A DNA stretch of 64,000 nt from Intestinimonas timonensis (GTDB lineage: Bacteria > Bacillota > Clostridia > Oscillospirales > Oscillospiraceae). The notes under the pieces are model-generated. The model worked only from the letters and a program-made list of their open reading frames with translations, did not search any database and was not told the DNA's origin. Within the stretch, counting starts at the first letter, position 1, and each line of letters starts with the position of its first letter. This document shows, piece after piece, positions 23,651-32,954 of the stretch. The translations under genes and the position numbers were made by a program. The stretch covers positions 1,934,543 through 1,998,542 of the forward strand of contig NZ_LR130817.1 of NCBI RefSeq assembly GCF_900626145.1, written 5' to 3'.

Positions 23651-26095
23651 TCAGGCCTTAGGCTTCATGACCACGTTCACAAGTTTATTCTTAACCACAA
23701 TGGTCTTGACCACCTGCATGGTCTCCAGCATCTTGGCCACCTTGTCCAGAGCCAGAGCGGCGTCCACACAGGTCTGGTCATCGCTGTCCAGAGGCACAGT
23801 GACGGTGCCCTTCAGCTTGCCGCCCACCTGGACGGCCAGGGTGACCTCGGCCTCCACAGTCTTGCTCTCGTCATAGACGGGCCAGGACTGCTGGCAGGCC
23901 ATAGCGCCGGTCTCGGCGGCGTAGCCCATGGTCTCCCACAGCTCCTCCACCATGTGGGGAGCAAAGGGAGAGAGCAGCAGCAGCAGGGCCTTGTAATCGC
24001 CCTTGGAGCAGCCGTTGGCGTAGAAGTCGTTAACCATGGCCATGAGGGCGGCGATGGCGGTGTTGAACTTCATAGCCTCGATGTCCTGGGATACCTTCTT
24101 GATGGTCCGGTGGATGCAGCCCTCGTTGGCGGCGCTGTATTCCATGCTGTCGGTGGCCTGCTCGGAGAGGTTCCACACACGGTCCAGGAAGCGCTTGCAG
24201 CCCTTCACGGCATTGTCGCTCCAGGCGGCGGCCTTCTCAAAGTCACCGATGAACATGATATAGGTGCGCATAGTATCAGCACCATAGGCGGCAATGACAT
24301 CGTTGGGGTTGACCACGTTGCCGCGGCTCTTGGACATCTTCTCGCCGCCCTCGCCCAGGATCATACCGTGGGAGGTACGCTTCTTGTAGGGCTCCTTGGT
24401 GGGAACCACACCAATGTCGTAGAGGAACTTGTGCCAGAACCGGCTATACAGCAGGTGGAGGGTGGTGTGCTCCATACCGCCGTTGTACCAGTCCACGGGG
24501 GACCAGTAGTCCAGGGCCTCCTTGCTGGCCAGGGCCTTGTCGTTGTGGGGGTCCATATACCGCAGGAAGTACCAGCTGGAGCCGGCCCACTGGGGCATGG
24601 TGTCGGTCTCGCGCTTGGCGGGACCGCCGCAGCAGGGGCAGGTGGTGTTGACCCAGTCGGTCATCTTGGAGATGGGGCTCTCGCCGTCGTCGGTGGGCTC
24701 GTAGCTCTCCACGTCGGGCAGCAGCAGGGGCAGCTGGTCCTCGGGCAGGGGCTGCCAGCCGCACTTGTCGCACCACACCATGGGGATGGGCTCACCCCAG
24801 TAGCGCTGACGGGAGAAGACCCAGTCACGGAGCTTATAGTTGACCTTGGCCTTACCGATGCCCTTCTCCTCCAGCCACTTGGTGATGACGGGGATGGCGT
24901 CCTTCACGGTGAGGCCGTTGAGGAAGTCGGAGTTCACAAGAATGCCGGTCTCGTCCTTGGCGGTAAAAGCGGCCTTCTGCACGTCCTCGCCGCCGGAGAC
25001 CACCTCGATGATCTCGCAGCCGAACTTTTTGGCAAACTCCCAGTCACGGTCATCGTGGGCGGGGACAGCCATGATGGCACCGGTGCCATAGGTAGCCAGA
25101 ACGTAGTCAGAGATGAAGATGGGGATCTCCTTGCCGTTGACCGGGTTGACGCCCTTCACGCCGTCCAGACACACGCCGGTCTTCTCCTTGTTGAGCTCGG
25201 TGCGCTCCAGGTCGGACTTGGAGGCGGCGGCGGCCTGATAGGCCTTCACGTCGTCGGCGTTCTTCAGGACGCCGTTCTCCAGCCAGCCCTTCACCAGGGC
25301 GTGTTCGGGAGAGAGAACCATATAGGTGGCGCCGAAGAGGGTATCGGGCCGGGTGGTAAAGACCACGATGTTCTCGCCGGTGGTGGCCTTGAAGGTGACC
25401 TCGGCGCCGGTGGAGCGGCCGATCCAGTTCTTCTGCTGTGTCTTCACACGCTCGATGAAGTCCAGGTCGTCCAGGTCGTCGATGAGGCGCTGAGCGTACT
25501 CGGTGATCTTGAGCATCCACTGGCTCTTCTCCTTGCGGATGACGGGGGAGCCGCAGCGCTCGCACACGCCTTCCACCACCTCTTCGTTGGCCAGCACGCA
25601 CTTGCAGGAGGTGCACCAGTTCACGGGCATGGTGGTCTTGTAGGCCAGGCCGTGCTTCCACAGCTGGAGGAAGATCCACTGGGTCCACTTGTAATAGCTG
25701 GGGTCGGTGGTGTTGATGACCCGGTCCCAGTCAAAGGAGTAGCCCAGCATCTGCAGCTGCTTGGTGAAGTTGGCGATGTTGTCGTGGGTCACCTTGGCGG
25801 GGTGGATGTGGTTCTTGATGGCGTAGTTCTCGGTGGGCAGACCGAAGGCGTCGTAGCCCATGGGGAACAGCACGTTATAGCCGTCCATACGGCGCTTCCG
25901 GGCTACCACGTCCATGGCGGTATAGGGCCGGGCGTGGCCCACGTGCAGACCCTGGCCGGAGGGGTAGGGGAACTCCACCAGCGCATAGAACTTGGGCTTC
26001 TCGCTGTGGTCAGGGGTCTTGTAGGTCCCCTCTTCCTGCCACTTCTTCTGCCATTTGGGCTCGATGCTTGCGAAATCGTACTTCAAAGCGATCAC
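23651..26095 (-). CDS. leuS: Leucyl-tRNA synthetase
   Basis: 814-residue class I aminoacyl-tRNA synthetase. The HIGH motif appears as HVGH in [15 protein letters not shown] (about residue 50), the CP1 editing domain is marked by [19 protein letters not shown], the second signature is [11 protein letters not shown], and a C-terminal anticodon-binding domain ends in VKNKLVNVV. The start was placed at GTG 26095 ([16 protein letters not shown]) because GAGGG lies just upstream; TTG 26086 is an alternative. The frame stays open further upstream, but only across the promoter and an unrelated gene. It has its own promoter, and the short leader has no T-box. Confidence 0.95.
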   Translation of the reverse strand: MIALKYDFASIEPKWQKKWQEEGTYKTPDHSEKPKFYALVEFPYPSGQGLHVGHARPYTAMDVVARKRRMDGYNVLFPMGYDAFGLPTENYAIKNHIHPAKVTHDNIANFTKQLQMLGYSFDWDRVINTTDPSYYKWTQWIFLQLWKHGLAYKTTMPVNWCTSCKCVLANEEVVEGVCERCGSPVIRKEKSQWMLKITEYAQRLIDDLDDLDFIERVKTQQKNWIGRSTGAEVTFKATTGENIVVFTTRPDTLFGATYMVLSPEHALVKGWLENGVLKNADDVKAYQAAAASKSDLERTELNKEKTGVCLDGVKGVNPVNGKEIPIFISDYVLATYGTGAIMAVPAHDDRDWEFAKKFGCEIIEVVSGGEDVQKAAFTAKDETGILVNSDFLNGLTVKDAIPVITKWLEEKGIGKAKVNYKLRDWVFSRQRYWGEPIPMVWCDKCGWQPLPEDQLPLLLPDVESYEPTDDGESPISKMTDWVNTTCPCCGGPAKRETDTMPQWAGSSWYFLRYMDPHNDKALASKEALDYWSPVDWYNGGMEHTTLHLLYSRFWHKFLYDIGVVPTKEPYKKRTSHGMILGEGGEKMSKSRGNVVNPNDVIAAYGADTMRTYIMFIGDFEKAAAWSDNAVKGCKRFLDRVWNLSEQATDSMEYSAANEGCIHRTIKKVSQDIEAMKFNTAIAALMAMVNDFYANGCSKGDYKALLLLLSPFAPHMVEELWETMGYAAETGAMACQQSWPVYDESKTVEAEVTLAVQVGGKLKGTVTVPLDSDDQTCVDAALALDKVAKMLETMQVVKTIVVKNKLVNVVMKPKA

Positions 26096-26156
26096 ACTTC
26101 CCTCTATTTCTGCGCCGAAGCGGACGCTTCGGCAAGTATCGGTAGAAATCCGTACT

Positions 26157-26185
26157 ATTATATCCGATAACCACAGTGATTGCAA
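26157..26185 (-). promoter_or_regulatory. Promoter of leuS
   Basis: Minus strand: TTGCAA (26185-26180), 17-nt spacer, TATAAT (26162-26157). The leader is about 60 nt and holds one small hairpin (GCCGAAGC with GCTTCGGC). Confidence 0.85.
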
Positions 26186-26228
26186 GGGCCGCCGCCGTTT
26201 TTTCCCTGTCTCTCCCATTTGCGCGCTG

Positions 26229-26260
26229 AAAAAATACTGGACGGTCAGCGGCGACCGTCC
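26229..26260 (-). terminator. Terminator of the Xre operon
   Basis: 8-bp stem (26239-26246 with 26253-26260) and 6-base loop. On the minus strand AGTA and six Ts follow. Confidence 0.8.
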
Positions 26261-26271
26261 GGTATTGGATT

Positions 26272-26562
26272 CTAGTTTGCGCTTCTTCCCCGATAAAGCG
26301 CCATCAGGAGCCCGGATCCTCCAGTGAAGGCAGCCAGACTCACTCCCTCGCCAAGTCCCCGAAGGAGACTCTCCATGCCGTGGAGGTCCGGCAAGTGGAC
26401 ACATCCCCACAATACCGCTGCCGCCAGCAGGAGGACGGCCAGGGCCACGGTGGTTGGTTTCAGTGTGAGCCGTACCCGCCGGAAGGACCACAGGGTCGAC
26501 ACCAGCAGAGCCAAACGCACCACCAGCATGACCCATGCCACGGCCAGGCGCACATAGTTCAT
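26272..26562 (-). CDS. Small membrane protein
   Basis: 96 residues with at least two hydrophobic helices (residues about 5-25 and 38-55) and a third weaker one near the C-terminus. No recognised family. It begins 9 nt after the stop of the Xre-type regulator and is followed by a terminator, so the two form an operon. It may be the membrane partner or regulated target of that protein. Confidence 0.7.
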   Translation of the reverse strand: MNYVRLAVAWVMLVVRLALLVSTLWSFRRVRLTLKPTTVALAVLLLAAAVLWGCVHLPDLHGMESLLRGLGEGVSLAAFTGGSGLLMALYRGRSAN

Positions 26563-26571
26563 TTCCGGCGT

Positions 26572-27102
26572 CTACTGTGCCGTCCACCGCACCACTCTCC
26601 AGGTGAGGCCGGTGGCATAGGTCCAATAGACCTGCTGGGGAAGAACGATGGCCCAGGCACACCACAGCCCCACCCGGCTCCGGGCCCGGAGGCAGATGAT
26701 CCCCCATAGGACCAGGGGCAGCATGAAGAAGAGCCCCAACAGCAGGCCCTCCAGCCCTGCAAAGAGCAGCAGCAGAACCAGCCCCAAAGCGCCCACCGCC
26801 AGCAGCACACCCCCCGCCACTGTCCGAGCCAGTGAGACATTGTGGGTTTCCTCCGCCTTCACCGGCGGCGGGACTTCCTGTTTTGGTTCCTCGTCCTTGT
26901 CCGCCGCCTCTCCCTTCACCAGCCGGTCCAGGGTCACGCCGAAGGGCTCGTTGAGCCGGACCAGCTTGTCCAGTTCGGGCACCGAAGCGTCGGTCTCCCA
27001 TTTGGATACCGACTGCCGGGATACCCCCAGGGCGTCGGCCAGATCACCCTGGGACAGCCGTCTTTCCGCACGCAGGCGGGCGATGTTTTCTCCCAATGTC
27101 AT
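26572..27102 (-). CDS. Xre-family regulator with C-terminal membrane segments
   Basis: 176 residues. Residues 1-65 form a helix-turn-helix of the Xre/Cro type ([20 protein letters not shown], then [20 protein letters not shown]). A charged linker (residues 70-95) leads to two or three membrane helices ([20 protein letters not shown] and following). Such one-component membrane-bound regulators are common in Clostridia and often control membrane or envelope genes. ATG 27102 has GGGAGG 8 nt upstream. Operon with the small membrane protein downstream. Confidence 0.85.
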   Translation of the reverse strand: MTLGENIARLRAERRLSQGDLADALGVSRQSVSKWETDASVPELDKLVRLNEPFGVTLDRLVKGEAADKDEEPKQEVPPPVKAEETHNVSLARTVAGGVLLAVGALGLVLLLLFAGLEGLLLGLFFMLPLVLWGIICLRARSRVGLWCAWAIVLPQQVYWTYATGLTWRVVRWTAQ

Positions 27103-27225
27103 GGGGCAAGCCTCCCTTCCGTCAGGACCCAGAATAGCAGGCAGCGTGTGGTTTTGTCCACCAAGCTGCCTTGGAATGTGCGCAACCAGCGGTTGCATCC
27201 CGATATTTCTGTTCAAAAATGGAAA

Positions 27226-27261
27226 GGTGGGCGTCCCGAAAATCTTTCCGGGACGCCCACC
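27226..27261. terminator. Terminator after rsfS
   Basis: Perfect 13-bp stem (27226-27238 with 27249-27261) and 10-base loop. It is followed on the minus strand by TTTCCATTTTT and flanked on the plus side by six Ts (27265-27270). It closes the long smc-rsfS run. Confidence 0.88.
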
Positions 27262-27280
27262 GACGTTTTTTCAACCGCCC

Positions 27281-27640
27281 TCAGTTGGGCTTCAGGATAT
27301 CGCTCAGGTCTACTTCCGCCGCGTCCTTCCACAGCCGCTCCAGATCGTAAAACTGCCGTGCCTCGTCCATGAAGAGGTGGACCACCACGGAGGAGAAATC
27401 CATAAGGATCCAAGTGCCGCCCCGGTGTCCCTCAATGTGGTGGGGTAGCTCGCCGTGCTCCTTCATCACCTTCTCGCACTCGTCGGCCAGGGCCTTCACC
27501 TGGGTGGTGGAGGTGGCGGTGCAGATGACAAAGTAGTCGGCCAGGGTGGTGAGGGCGCCGGTCTCCAGGACCTTGATGTCCAAGCCCTTCTTACTGTCCA
27601 GGGCTCCGGCGATGGTCAGTGCCATTTCCTTAGACGTCAT
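27281..27640 (-). CDS. rsfS: Ribosomal silencing factor
   Basis: 119 residues. RsfS binds ribosomal protein L14 and blocks subunit joining when nutrients are scarce. Typical sequence: LKALDSKKG-like start, GALTTLADYFVICTATSTTQVKALAD region, EGHRGGTWILMDFSSVVVHLF and the C-terminal YDLERLWKDA. Last gene of the nadD/yqeK-LCP-LCP-rsfS cluster, the order known from other Firmicutes. Confidence 0.96.
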   Translation of the reverse strand: MTSKEMALTIAGALDSKKGLDIKVLETGALTTLADYFVICTATSTTQVKALADECEKVMKEHGELPHHIEGHRGGTWILMDFSSVVVHLFMDEARQFYDLERLWKDAAEVDLSDILKPN

Positions 27641-27661
27641 AGACGTTCTCTCCTTTTTCCA

Positions 27662-29173
27662 TTATAAAATAGGGATACCCTCGGGAGGGCCATCCTGACT
27701 GTCCGTCTCAGGGACAGTGGTAGGTGCGGGGGTGGGTGTGGCCACCGGCGTCTCGGAGGGCTGAGTGCTGGGCTCTGTGGACGCCTCCGGTGTTTCGGAC
27801 GGCTGCGCGGTGCTCTCCCCGCTTCCCGCATCGGGCGTGGTGCTGGGCACGACGGACGGTTCCGGGGATTCCGTGGTCTCCGGAGCAGTTGTCTCCTCCG
27901 GCGCCGCTGTCTCGGTCTCCACCGGCGTTTCACTCTCCACAGGCTCCGGGTCGGTGCTGGGCCGGCTCGACTGGGATTTCACCAGGGAGTTGTGAGTGGT
28001 GTCCTCCAGGCGGCCGGTGCTGGAACCGATGGTGCCGTCGGAATTGACGTACATGATATCCAGTTCCTTGGAGCTCAGATCCTCCAGGTACGGATTGAAG
28101 CACTCGTTCACCAGGTCCACCAGTTCGTCGGTGTTGGGCACCACGTAGGACTGCATGTTGCCATAGCTGCGGCTCCACACGGACTTGTTGGTGCAGGGCA
28201 TGGTGACAAAGTTCACATTCTCTATGTCCAGACCGCCGAAGATGGCCTGCTGGCCAAACCAGAACAGGTTCTGAACGGAGAGGTTGGTGGTGACGTTTTT
28301 GTTAAAGACCTCGGCCAGCTGCTGGATCTTAGTCACATTCTTGATCTGAAGGCACTGCTCCACCACCGCTTTCAGGAAAGCCTGCTGGGTCTTGATACGG
28401 CCCAAATCACCGTCAGGGTAGCCGTAGCGCATGTCATTGTCGTGGCGATAGCGGATAACCCCCATGGCGGCCTCGCCGTCCAGGAGCTGATAGCCCTTCT
28501 CAATGTGGATGTGGAGGTCCTGGGTGGGATCGTCGTAGTTCATGTTTCGGGGCACATCGAACCACACACCGCCGATGGCGTCCACCAGCTCGCCCACGGC
28601 CTCCCATTCCACTACCACCTGGAAATCGGGGACAAAGCCCACCAGCTGGCTGATCTCCTTGTCCAGCGCCTCGATGCCGTCATCTCCGCCGCCGGCGTAG
28701 TTGTAGACCGAGTTGATCTTCTTGATATCCCAGGACACATTGACCATGGTATCCCGGGGGATGCTCATGACGTTGAGCTTCTGATTGGGTACATCATAGG
28801 ACGCCAGCATCAGAGTGTCGGTATTGCCGCCGCCGCCCGTGTCACGGCCGATGACCAGAAAGGTGAAGAAGTCCTCCTTCCGGCCGCTGCCGTACACGCT
28901 GGGCGTCTCGGTGTCCAGCTCTCCTTCTGTCCCTTCACCTGCCGACAGTTCGGGCCGTCCACCGCTCTGGGAAACATCCGGCTTGACGAACAGCAGCCTG
29001 GAAAGCGCAAAGCCAATCACCACCAGGGCGGCCAGCACGGTGACGATGATATACACCGTCCGCATCGCCTTCTGCTTGGGGGTGAGCTTCCTGCGCGGCT
29101 TTTTCGGGGGCTTCGGCTCCAAACTGCCTGCCAGGCGGCTGCCGCCCTTTTTCTGTTCTCTCTCTGAGGTCAT
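27662..29173 (-). CDS. LytR-CpsA-Psr (LCP) family cell-wall ligase, copy 2
   Basis: 503 residues. It has a cytoplasmic basic N-terminus (PKKPRRKLTPKQKAMRTVY), one membrane helix (about residues 40-62) and the extracytoplasmic LCP domain. The domain carries FLVIGRDTGGGGNTDTLML, the catalytic MSIPRDTMVNV and KINSVYNYAGGGDDGIEALD. LCP enzymes transfer polyprenyl-linked glycopolymers to peptidoglycan. The last 110 residues are a Ser/Thr/Pro/Glu-rich low-complexity tail. ATG 29173 was chosen because AAAGGA lies 8 nt upstream. It is a tandem duplicate of the gene at 29286-30845. Confidence 0.92.
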   Translation of the reverse strand: MTSEREQKKGGSRLAGSLEPKPPKKPRRKLTPKQKAMRTVYIIVTVLAALVVIGFALSRLLFVKPDVSQSGGRPELSAGEGTEGELDTETPSVYGSGRKEDFFTFLVIGRDTGGGGNTDTLMLASYDVPNQKLNVMSIPRDTMVNVSWDIKKINSVYNYAGGGDDGIEALDKEISQLVGFVPDFQVVVEWEAVGELVDAIGGVWFDVPRNMNYDDPTQDLHIHIEKGYQLLDGEAAMGVIRYRHDNDMRYGYPDGDLGRIKTQQAFLKAVVEQCLQIKNVTKIQQLAEVFNKNVTTNLSVQNLFWFGQQAIFGGLDIENVNFVTMPCTNKSVWSRSYGNMQSYVVPNTDELVDLVNECFNPYLEDLSSKELDIMYVNSDGTIGSSTGRLEDTTHNSLVKSQSSRPSTDPEPVESETPVETETAAPEETTAPETTESPEPSVVPSTTPDAGSGESTAQPSETPEASTEPSTQPSETPVATPTPAPTTVPETDSQDGPPEGIPIL

Positions 29174-29285
29174 GTGCGTCGTCCTTTCACAGTGTCCCCG
29201 GTCCATACGCCGTCAAATTGGGACTGATTTCTCGCGATTCGTCCTGTAAGATACCACAATTTCTTTGAAAATGCAACCATCTCCC

Positions 29286-30845
29286 TCAGGCGGCCGGCAC
29301 CTCTGGCGGCGTAAAGATCGGAATCCCGATGTCACCGGGAGATTGAGATTCTTCAGAGGAAGTCTCTGCCGGAGCCTGGGAGGAGACCTCCGTCTCGACG
29401 GGAGCAGTACTGGCCGGAGGAGTGGTCTCCTCCGGCGTTCCGGTCCCTGCGGGGGACTCAGAAACTGCCGGCGTCTCCGTAGGCGACTGCGTTTCAGTGG
29501 GCGGTACACTCTCTGTGGGCGTGTCGCTCTGGCTGGGCAGAGGACTCTCCATGGGCGTCTCCGTCTCTGCCGGCGTCTCGGTCTCATCAGGAGTCTCCGT
29601 CTCCGCCGGCTTCAGGGAGTCATAATAGGCCGCATTGGCCTTACTGTCCTTGAGTGACCCGCCGGTAGCAGCAATGGAGCCATCCGATTTTTTATAGACA
29701 ATATCCAGGTTAGCCTTGGTCACATCGGTCAGGTAGGGGTTGAAGTCCTCGTTGACCAGCTCCACGATCTCATCGGCATAAGGGAAGACATAGGATTCGT
29801 TGCGGCCGATGCTGTAACTCCAGAAATAGCCGTTGTAGTTGGCGGGCATGGTGACAAAGCTGACGCTGTCCGTCCGCAGCCCACCTTGGATGGCCGACTT
29901 GGCCAGCCACAGCAGATTGGGGATGGTAAGGTCGGTCTCCACGTTCTCCATAAAAATATCCACCAGGTCGGGGATGTGGGCCACCACCGAGGGCTGGAGC
30001 AGCTTGTCCGCAATGGCCATCAGCAGGTCCTGCTGGACCTGGATGCGGCCGATGTCTCCCTGGGCATAGATCCCCGGAGCGCCGTTGTTGTTCTTGCGGA
30101 ACCGGAGCACCTGCATGACCTGTTCCCCGTCCAGATGCTGAAAGCCCTTGCTGATGTGGATGTGGAGGTCCTGGGTGGGGTCGTCGTAGTTCATGTCTAC
30201 GGGGACGTCGAAGTCCACACCGCCGATGGCGGTGGCCAGCTTGCCCACCGCCTCCCACTCCACCACGATGTGGAAATCAGGGGCAAAGCCGATGGTGTCG
30301 GACACGGTGTCCATCAGGGCCGCCATGCCCTTATCCCCACCTCCGGCATAGTTGTAGACCGAGTTGATCTTCTTGATGTCCCAGGACTTGTTGACGATGG
30401 TGTCCCGGGGGATGCTCATGGCGTTGAGCTCCTGATTCTTCACGTCGTAGGAGACCACCATGATGGTGTCGGTATTGCCGCCGCCCCCGGTGTCCCGGCC
30501 CACTAGCAGGAAGGTGTAATAGTCCTCCTTCCGGCCTGCCGCCGCTAGGTCCGGCGCCTCGTCTCCGGTGATCTCCGGGGTCTCGGTGGACTCCACCGGG
30601 GCGCTGCTCTCCGTGGGCTTGGGGTCTGTTTTGACGGGAATCTCCGGCTTGACGAACAGGAAGCGGGACACCGCGAAGACCACCACCACCAGGGCGGCCA
30701 GGATGGTGATGATGAGATAGACCGCCCGGAGTGCCTTTTGCTTGGGCGTCAGGGGCTTTTTCGGCTGTTTTGGGGGCTTTTGACTCTGCTCTCCCTTTTT
30801 AAGCAGGTGTCTGCCGCCCTTCTTGTTCTCTTTCTCCGGGTTCAT
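29286..30845 (-). CDS. LytR-CpsA-Psr (LCP) family cell-wall ligase, copy 1
   Basis: 519 residues with the same layout as the neighbouring copy: basic N-terminus, one membrane helix, LCP domain (FLLVGRDTGGGGNTDTIMV, MSIPRDTIVNK, KINSVYNYAGGGDKG) and a longer low-complexity tail of repeated PTE, SPTET and ETPA-like units (about residues 395-505). The tail may span the wall or be glycosylated. The ATG overlaps the stop of the NadD-YqeK fusion gene (TGATG), so it is translationally coupled to it. Confidence 0.92.
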   Translation of the reverse strand: MNPEKENKKGGRHLLKKGEQSQKPPKQPKKPLTPKQKALRAVYLIITILAALVVVVFAVSRFLFVKPEIPVKTDPKPTESSAPVESTETPEITGDEAPDLAAAGRKEDYYTFLLVGRDTGGGGNTDTIMVVSYDVKNQELNAMSIPRDTIVNKSWDIKKINSVYNYAGGGDKGMAALMDTVSDTIGFAPDFHIVVEWEAVGKLATAIGGVDFDVPVDMNYDDPTQDLHIHISKGFQHLDGEQVMQVLRFRKNNNGAPGIYAQGDIGRIQVQQDLLMAIADKLLQPSVVAHIPDLVDIFMENVETDLTIPNLLWLAKSAIQGGLRTDSVSFVTMPANYNGYFWSYSIGRNESYVFPYADEIVELVNEDFNPYLTDVTKANLDIVYKKSDGSIAATGGSLKDSKANAAYYDSLKPAETETPDETETPAETETPMESPLPSQSDTPTESVPPTETQSPTETPAVSESPAGTGTPEETTPPASTAPVETEVSSQAPAETSSEESQSPGDIGIPIFTPPEVPAA

Positions 30846-32059
30846 CAGGTCCGTCCTTTCAGGAAATCTCGCGCCTGGATGGTATTGGTGTGTACCGGCA
30901 CCCCACGCTCCTCCATATCCTGGATGGTCAGTTCACAGCCCAGAAGCAGGGCCTTGTCCATATCCGTATAGGCCAGCCGCCGCAGCTCCTCCAGGCCCTC
31001 GAAGTCGGCCCGGGAGGGCTCGATGTAGTCGGCCAGATAGAGCACCTTGGAGAGAAGGTCCATGTCCGCCTTGCCGGTGGTGTGCCAGTAGATGGCGTTG
31101 CACACCTCCTCGGGCTCACCGAACACGTGCCTGGCGATGGCGGCACCGGTCTTGGAGTGGAGGAGCTTTACCGCCACCCGCTCCAGCTCGTCCAGCTGGA
31201 TGTGGTACTGCTCGCACAGGGCCAACTGCTCATCCAGCTCCAGATATTTGGTGCAGTCGTGGAGGATGCCCGCCCGGCGGGCCAGATGGGGATCGGCGCC
31301 CCAGTGCTCCGCCAGCCGCACCGCCTCCTCCTCACAGCCCCGGATGTGGGGAATGCGCTTGGCCTTCACCATGGAAAGGGATGCGCAGCGGAGATCGTCG
31401 TCGTCCAGGTGCTTCAGGTCAGCGTCTACACCGTATAGTCCGTTTCGCAGGATGTAGCCGTAGACCTGACACCAGAGGGCGTCCCGGACCTGGGCCCGGT
31501 CAGCGTCCAGCATGGCCCGGACCTGTGTGGAGGAGAGGTCAATGATCTGGGGCAGCTCCACCACCGCTACCCGGGCGCCGAAACGCTCCTGGAGGTATTG
31601 TCCCTGGACCTTCAGCATCTCCCCCGCGTCCGACTCCCGCCGGGCAAAGGCGGCGATACCGGCCAGAGCAGTGATCCGCTCCGGGTCACGCCAGTTCTGA
31701 AGGGTGAGGAACATGTCCGTCCCCATGAGGAGCCACAGCTCGTCGTCAGGATAGCGCTGGCGCAGCTCCTCCAGGGTATCCACCGTATAACTCTTGCCCT
31801 GACGGGAGAGCTCCAGGCCGTCAGCCTTGGCCAGGCCGGGCCGCCCCATCTCCAGACAGACACCGTCCGCCATCAGGGCCGTCATGGCCAGCCGGTCCTC
31901 CGCCGGCACGGCCTCCGGCGGCAGCGCCTTGTGTGGTGGGATGGCCGCCGGTACGAACAGGATCTTGTCCAGCTCCAGCAGCGCGGCCGCTGCCCGGGCC
32001 GCCTCCATGTGCCCCAGGTGGGGCGGGTCAAAGGTTCCGCCATACACGCCGATCTTCAT
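30845..32059 (-). CDS. nadD: Fused nicotinate-mononucleotide adenylyltransferase / YqeK HD phosphohydrolase
   Basis: 404 residues, two enzymes in one chain. Residues 1-195 are NadD, which makes nicotinate adenine dinucleotide from NaMN and ATP: GGTFDPPHLGHMEAA, GTDMFLTLQNWRDPE and IIDLSSTQVRAMLD are its motifs. Residues about 215-404 are a YqeK-type HD domain that cleaves Ap4A-like dinucleotides: RAGILHDCTKYL gives the HD pair, with further His in KLLHSKTGA and IYWHTTGK and Asp in YLADYIEPSR. In most Firmicutes these are separate adjacent genes. ATG 32059 has GAGGAG 8 nt upstream. Confidence 0.92.
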   Translation of the reverse strand: MKIGVYGGTFDPPHLGHMEAARAAAALLELDKILFVPAAIPPHKALPPEAVPAEDRLAMTALMADGVCLEMGRPGLAKADGLELSRQGKSYTVDTLEELRQRYPDDELWLLMGTDMFLTLQNWRDPERITALAGIAAFARRESDAGEMLKVQGQYLQERFGARVAVVELPQIIDLSSTQVRAMLDADRAQVRDALWCQVYGYILRNGLYGVDADLKHLDDDDLRCASLSMVKAKRIPHIRGCEEEAVRLAEHWGADPHLARRAGILHDCTKYLELDEQLALCEQYHIQLDELERVAVKLLHSKTGAAIARHVFGEPEEVCNAIYWHTTGKADMDLLSKVLYLADYIEPSRADFEGLEELRRLAYTDMDKALLLGCELTIQDMEERGVPVHTNTIQARDFLKGRT

Positions 32060-32197
32060 TGTGAACACTCCTCTTTCCTCGACTGTTCTTCCAAGATTCC
32101 GCTGTGTGGGCTTTTTGGCGTCCGGTCCGTATGGATACTTTTATAGACGCTCCGGACCGTGAAATCGTTTTCGGCTTTTAGAAAAAATCCGTTCTGT

Positions 32198-32699
32198 CGC
32201 TTGTCCTTCACCAGCACGATACGGTCCTTCTTATCCTTATTGTGACTTTGACGATACAGCACGAATTTTGTCTCCCCCACAGGGCAAAGCCCTGTGGGGA
32301 CCCCCTTTATCACTTCACCTGCGCGGCGGGAGTGAATCCCGCCTTGCGCCAAGCAGTCCGCTGGACTGCTTGCACGCCGCAGACGCGGCGGGGGACAAAA
32401 TTCGTCAGCCGCGCTTGTCCTTCACTAGCACAATACGGTCCTTCTTATCCTTATTGTGACTTTGACGATACAGCACGAATTTTGTCTCCCCCACAGGGCA
32501 AAGCCCTGTGGGGACCCCCTTTATCACTTCACCTGCGCGGCGGGAGTGAATCCCGCCTTGCGCCAAGCAGTCCGCTGGACTGCTTGCACGCCGCAGACGC
32601 GGCGGGGAACAAAATTCGTCAGCCGCGCTTGTCCTTCACTAGCACAATACGGTCCTTCTTATCCTTATTGTGACTTTGACGATACAGCACGAATTTTGT
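32198..32699. repeat. 214-bp tandem repeat: yhbY 3' end plus multi-hairpin element
   Basis: Two full units (32198-32411, 32412-32625) and a third partial unit (32626-32699) that is the real 3' end of yhbY. Each unit carries about 74 bp encoding the YhbY C-terminus (reads TKFVLYRQSHNKDKKDR, then IVLVKDK on the minus strand) and a roughly 140-bp element with four hairpins. In the first unit these are 32275-32284/32290-32299 (loop CAAAG), 32325-32331/32337-32343, 32351-32359/32363-32371 and 32375-32380/32385-32390. Copies differ at only a few bases. The block separates yhbY from nadD/yqeK. Confidence 0.9.
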
Positions 32700-32936
32700 T
32701 CCGATGACCTGGACCACCTCACTGCGGGTGGCTTTGGCCAGATCCTCGGCGGCCTCCCGGGCGGTGAGCATGGAGTTCTCCAGCACCTTGCCCTTGATGA
32801 GCTCACGGGCCTCCAGAGCGTCGTCGGCCTGCTTGATGAGGTTGTCCCCCAGGCCGTCCTTGCCCACGTGGAGGATGGTGTCAATTCCGTTGGCCAGGCC
32901 CCGAAGCTGGGCCCGCTGCTTGCTTGTCAGATCCAT
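32619..32936 (-). CDS. yhbY: YhbY family RNA-binding protein (CRM domain)
   Basis: 105 residues, a single CRM domain that associates with the pre-50S ribosome. Typical parts are LTSKQRAQLRGLANGIDTIL, the GxxG loop in HVGKDGLGDN, KGKVLENSMLTAREAAEDL and the C-terminal TKFVLYRQSHN. The gene is intact, but its last 25 codons are duplicated twice downstream as part of the 214-bp repeat, so its natural 3' region has been rearranged. It follows rdgB with 18 nt between. Confidence 0.94.
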   Translation of the reverse strand: MDLTSKQRAQLRGLANGIDTILHVGKDGLGDNLIKQADDALEARELIKGKVLENSMLTAREAAEDLAKATRSEVVQVIGTKFVLYRQSHNKDKKDRIVLVKDKRG

Positions 32937-32954
32937 AATATCTCCTTATCTGTT

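Noticed and set aside
26096..26156. T-box riboswitch before leuS
   Set aside because: The leader is only about 60 nt with one short hairpin; there is no T-box sequence or antiterminator.
26096..27001. Long N-terminal extension of leuS
   Set aside because: The open frame continues upstream but crosses the leuS promoter and is antiparallel to nothing conserved; it overlaps the Xre operon in another frame.
32056..32352. Independent small minus-strand gene downstream of yhbY
   Set aside because: It consists of the duplicated YhbY tail joined to hairpin-element sequence and untranslated DNA before nadD; no start signal.
32198..32699. CRISPR array
   Set aside because: Units are 214 bp, contiguous and contain gene sequence; there are no short repeats with unique spacers and no cas genes.
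32242..32707. Small genes on the plus strand inside the 214-bp repeats
   Set aside because: The open frames only exist because the repeat length keeps frame locally; there is no ribosome site, and the opposite strand encodes yhbY fragments.
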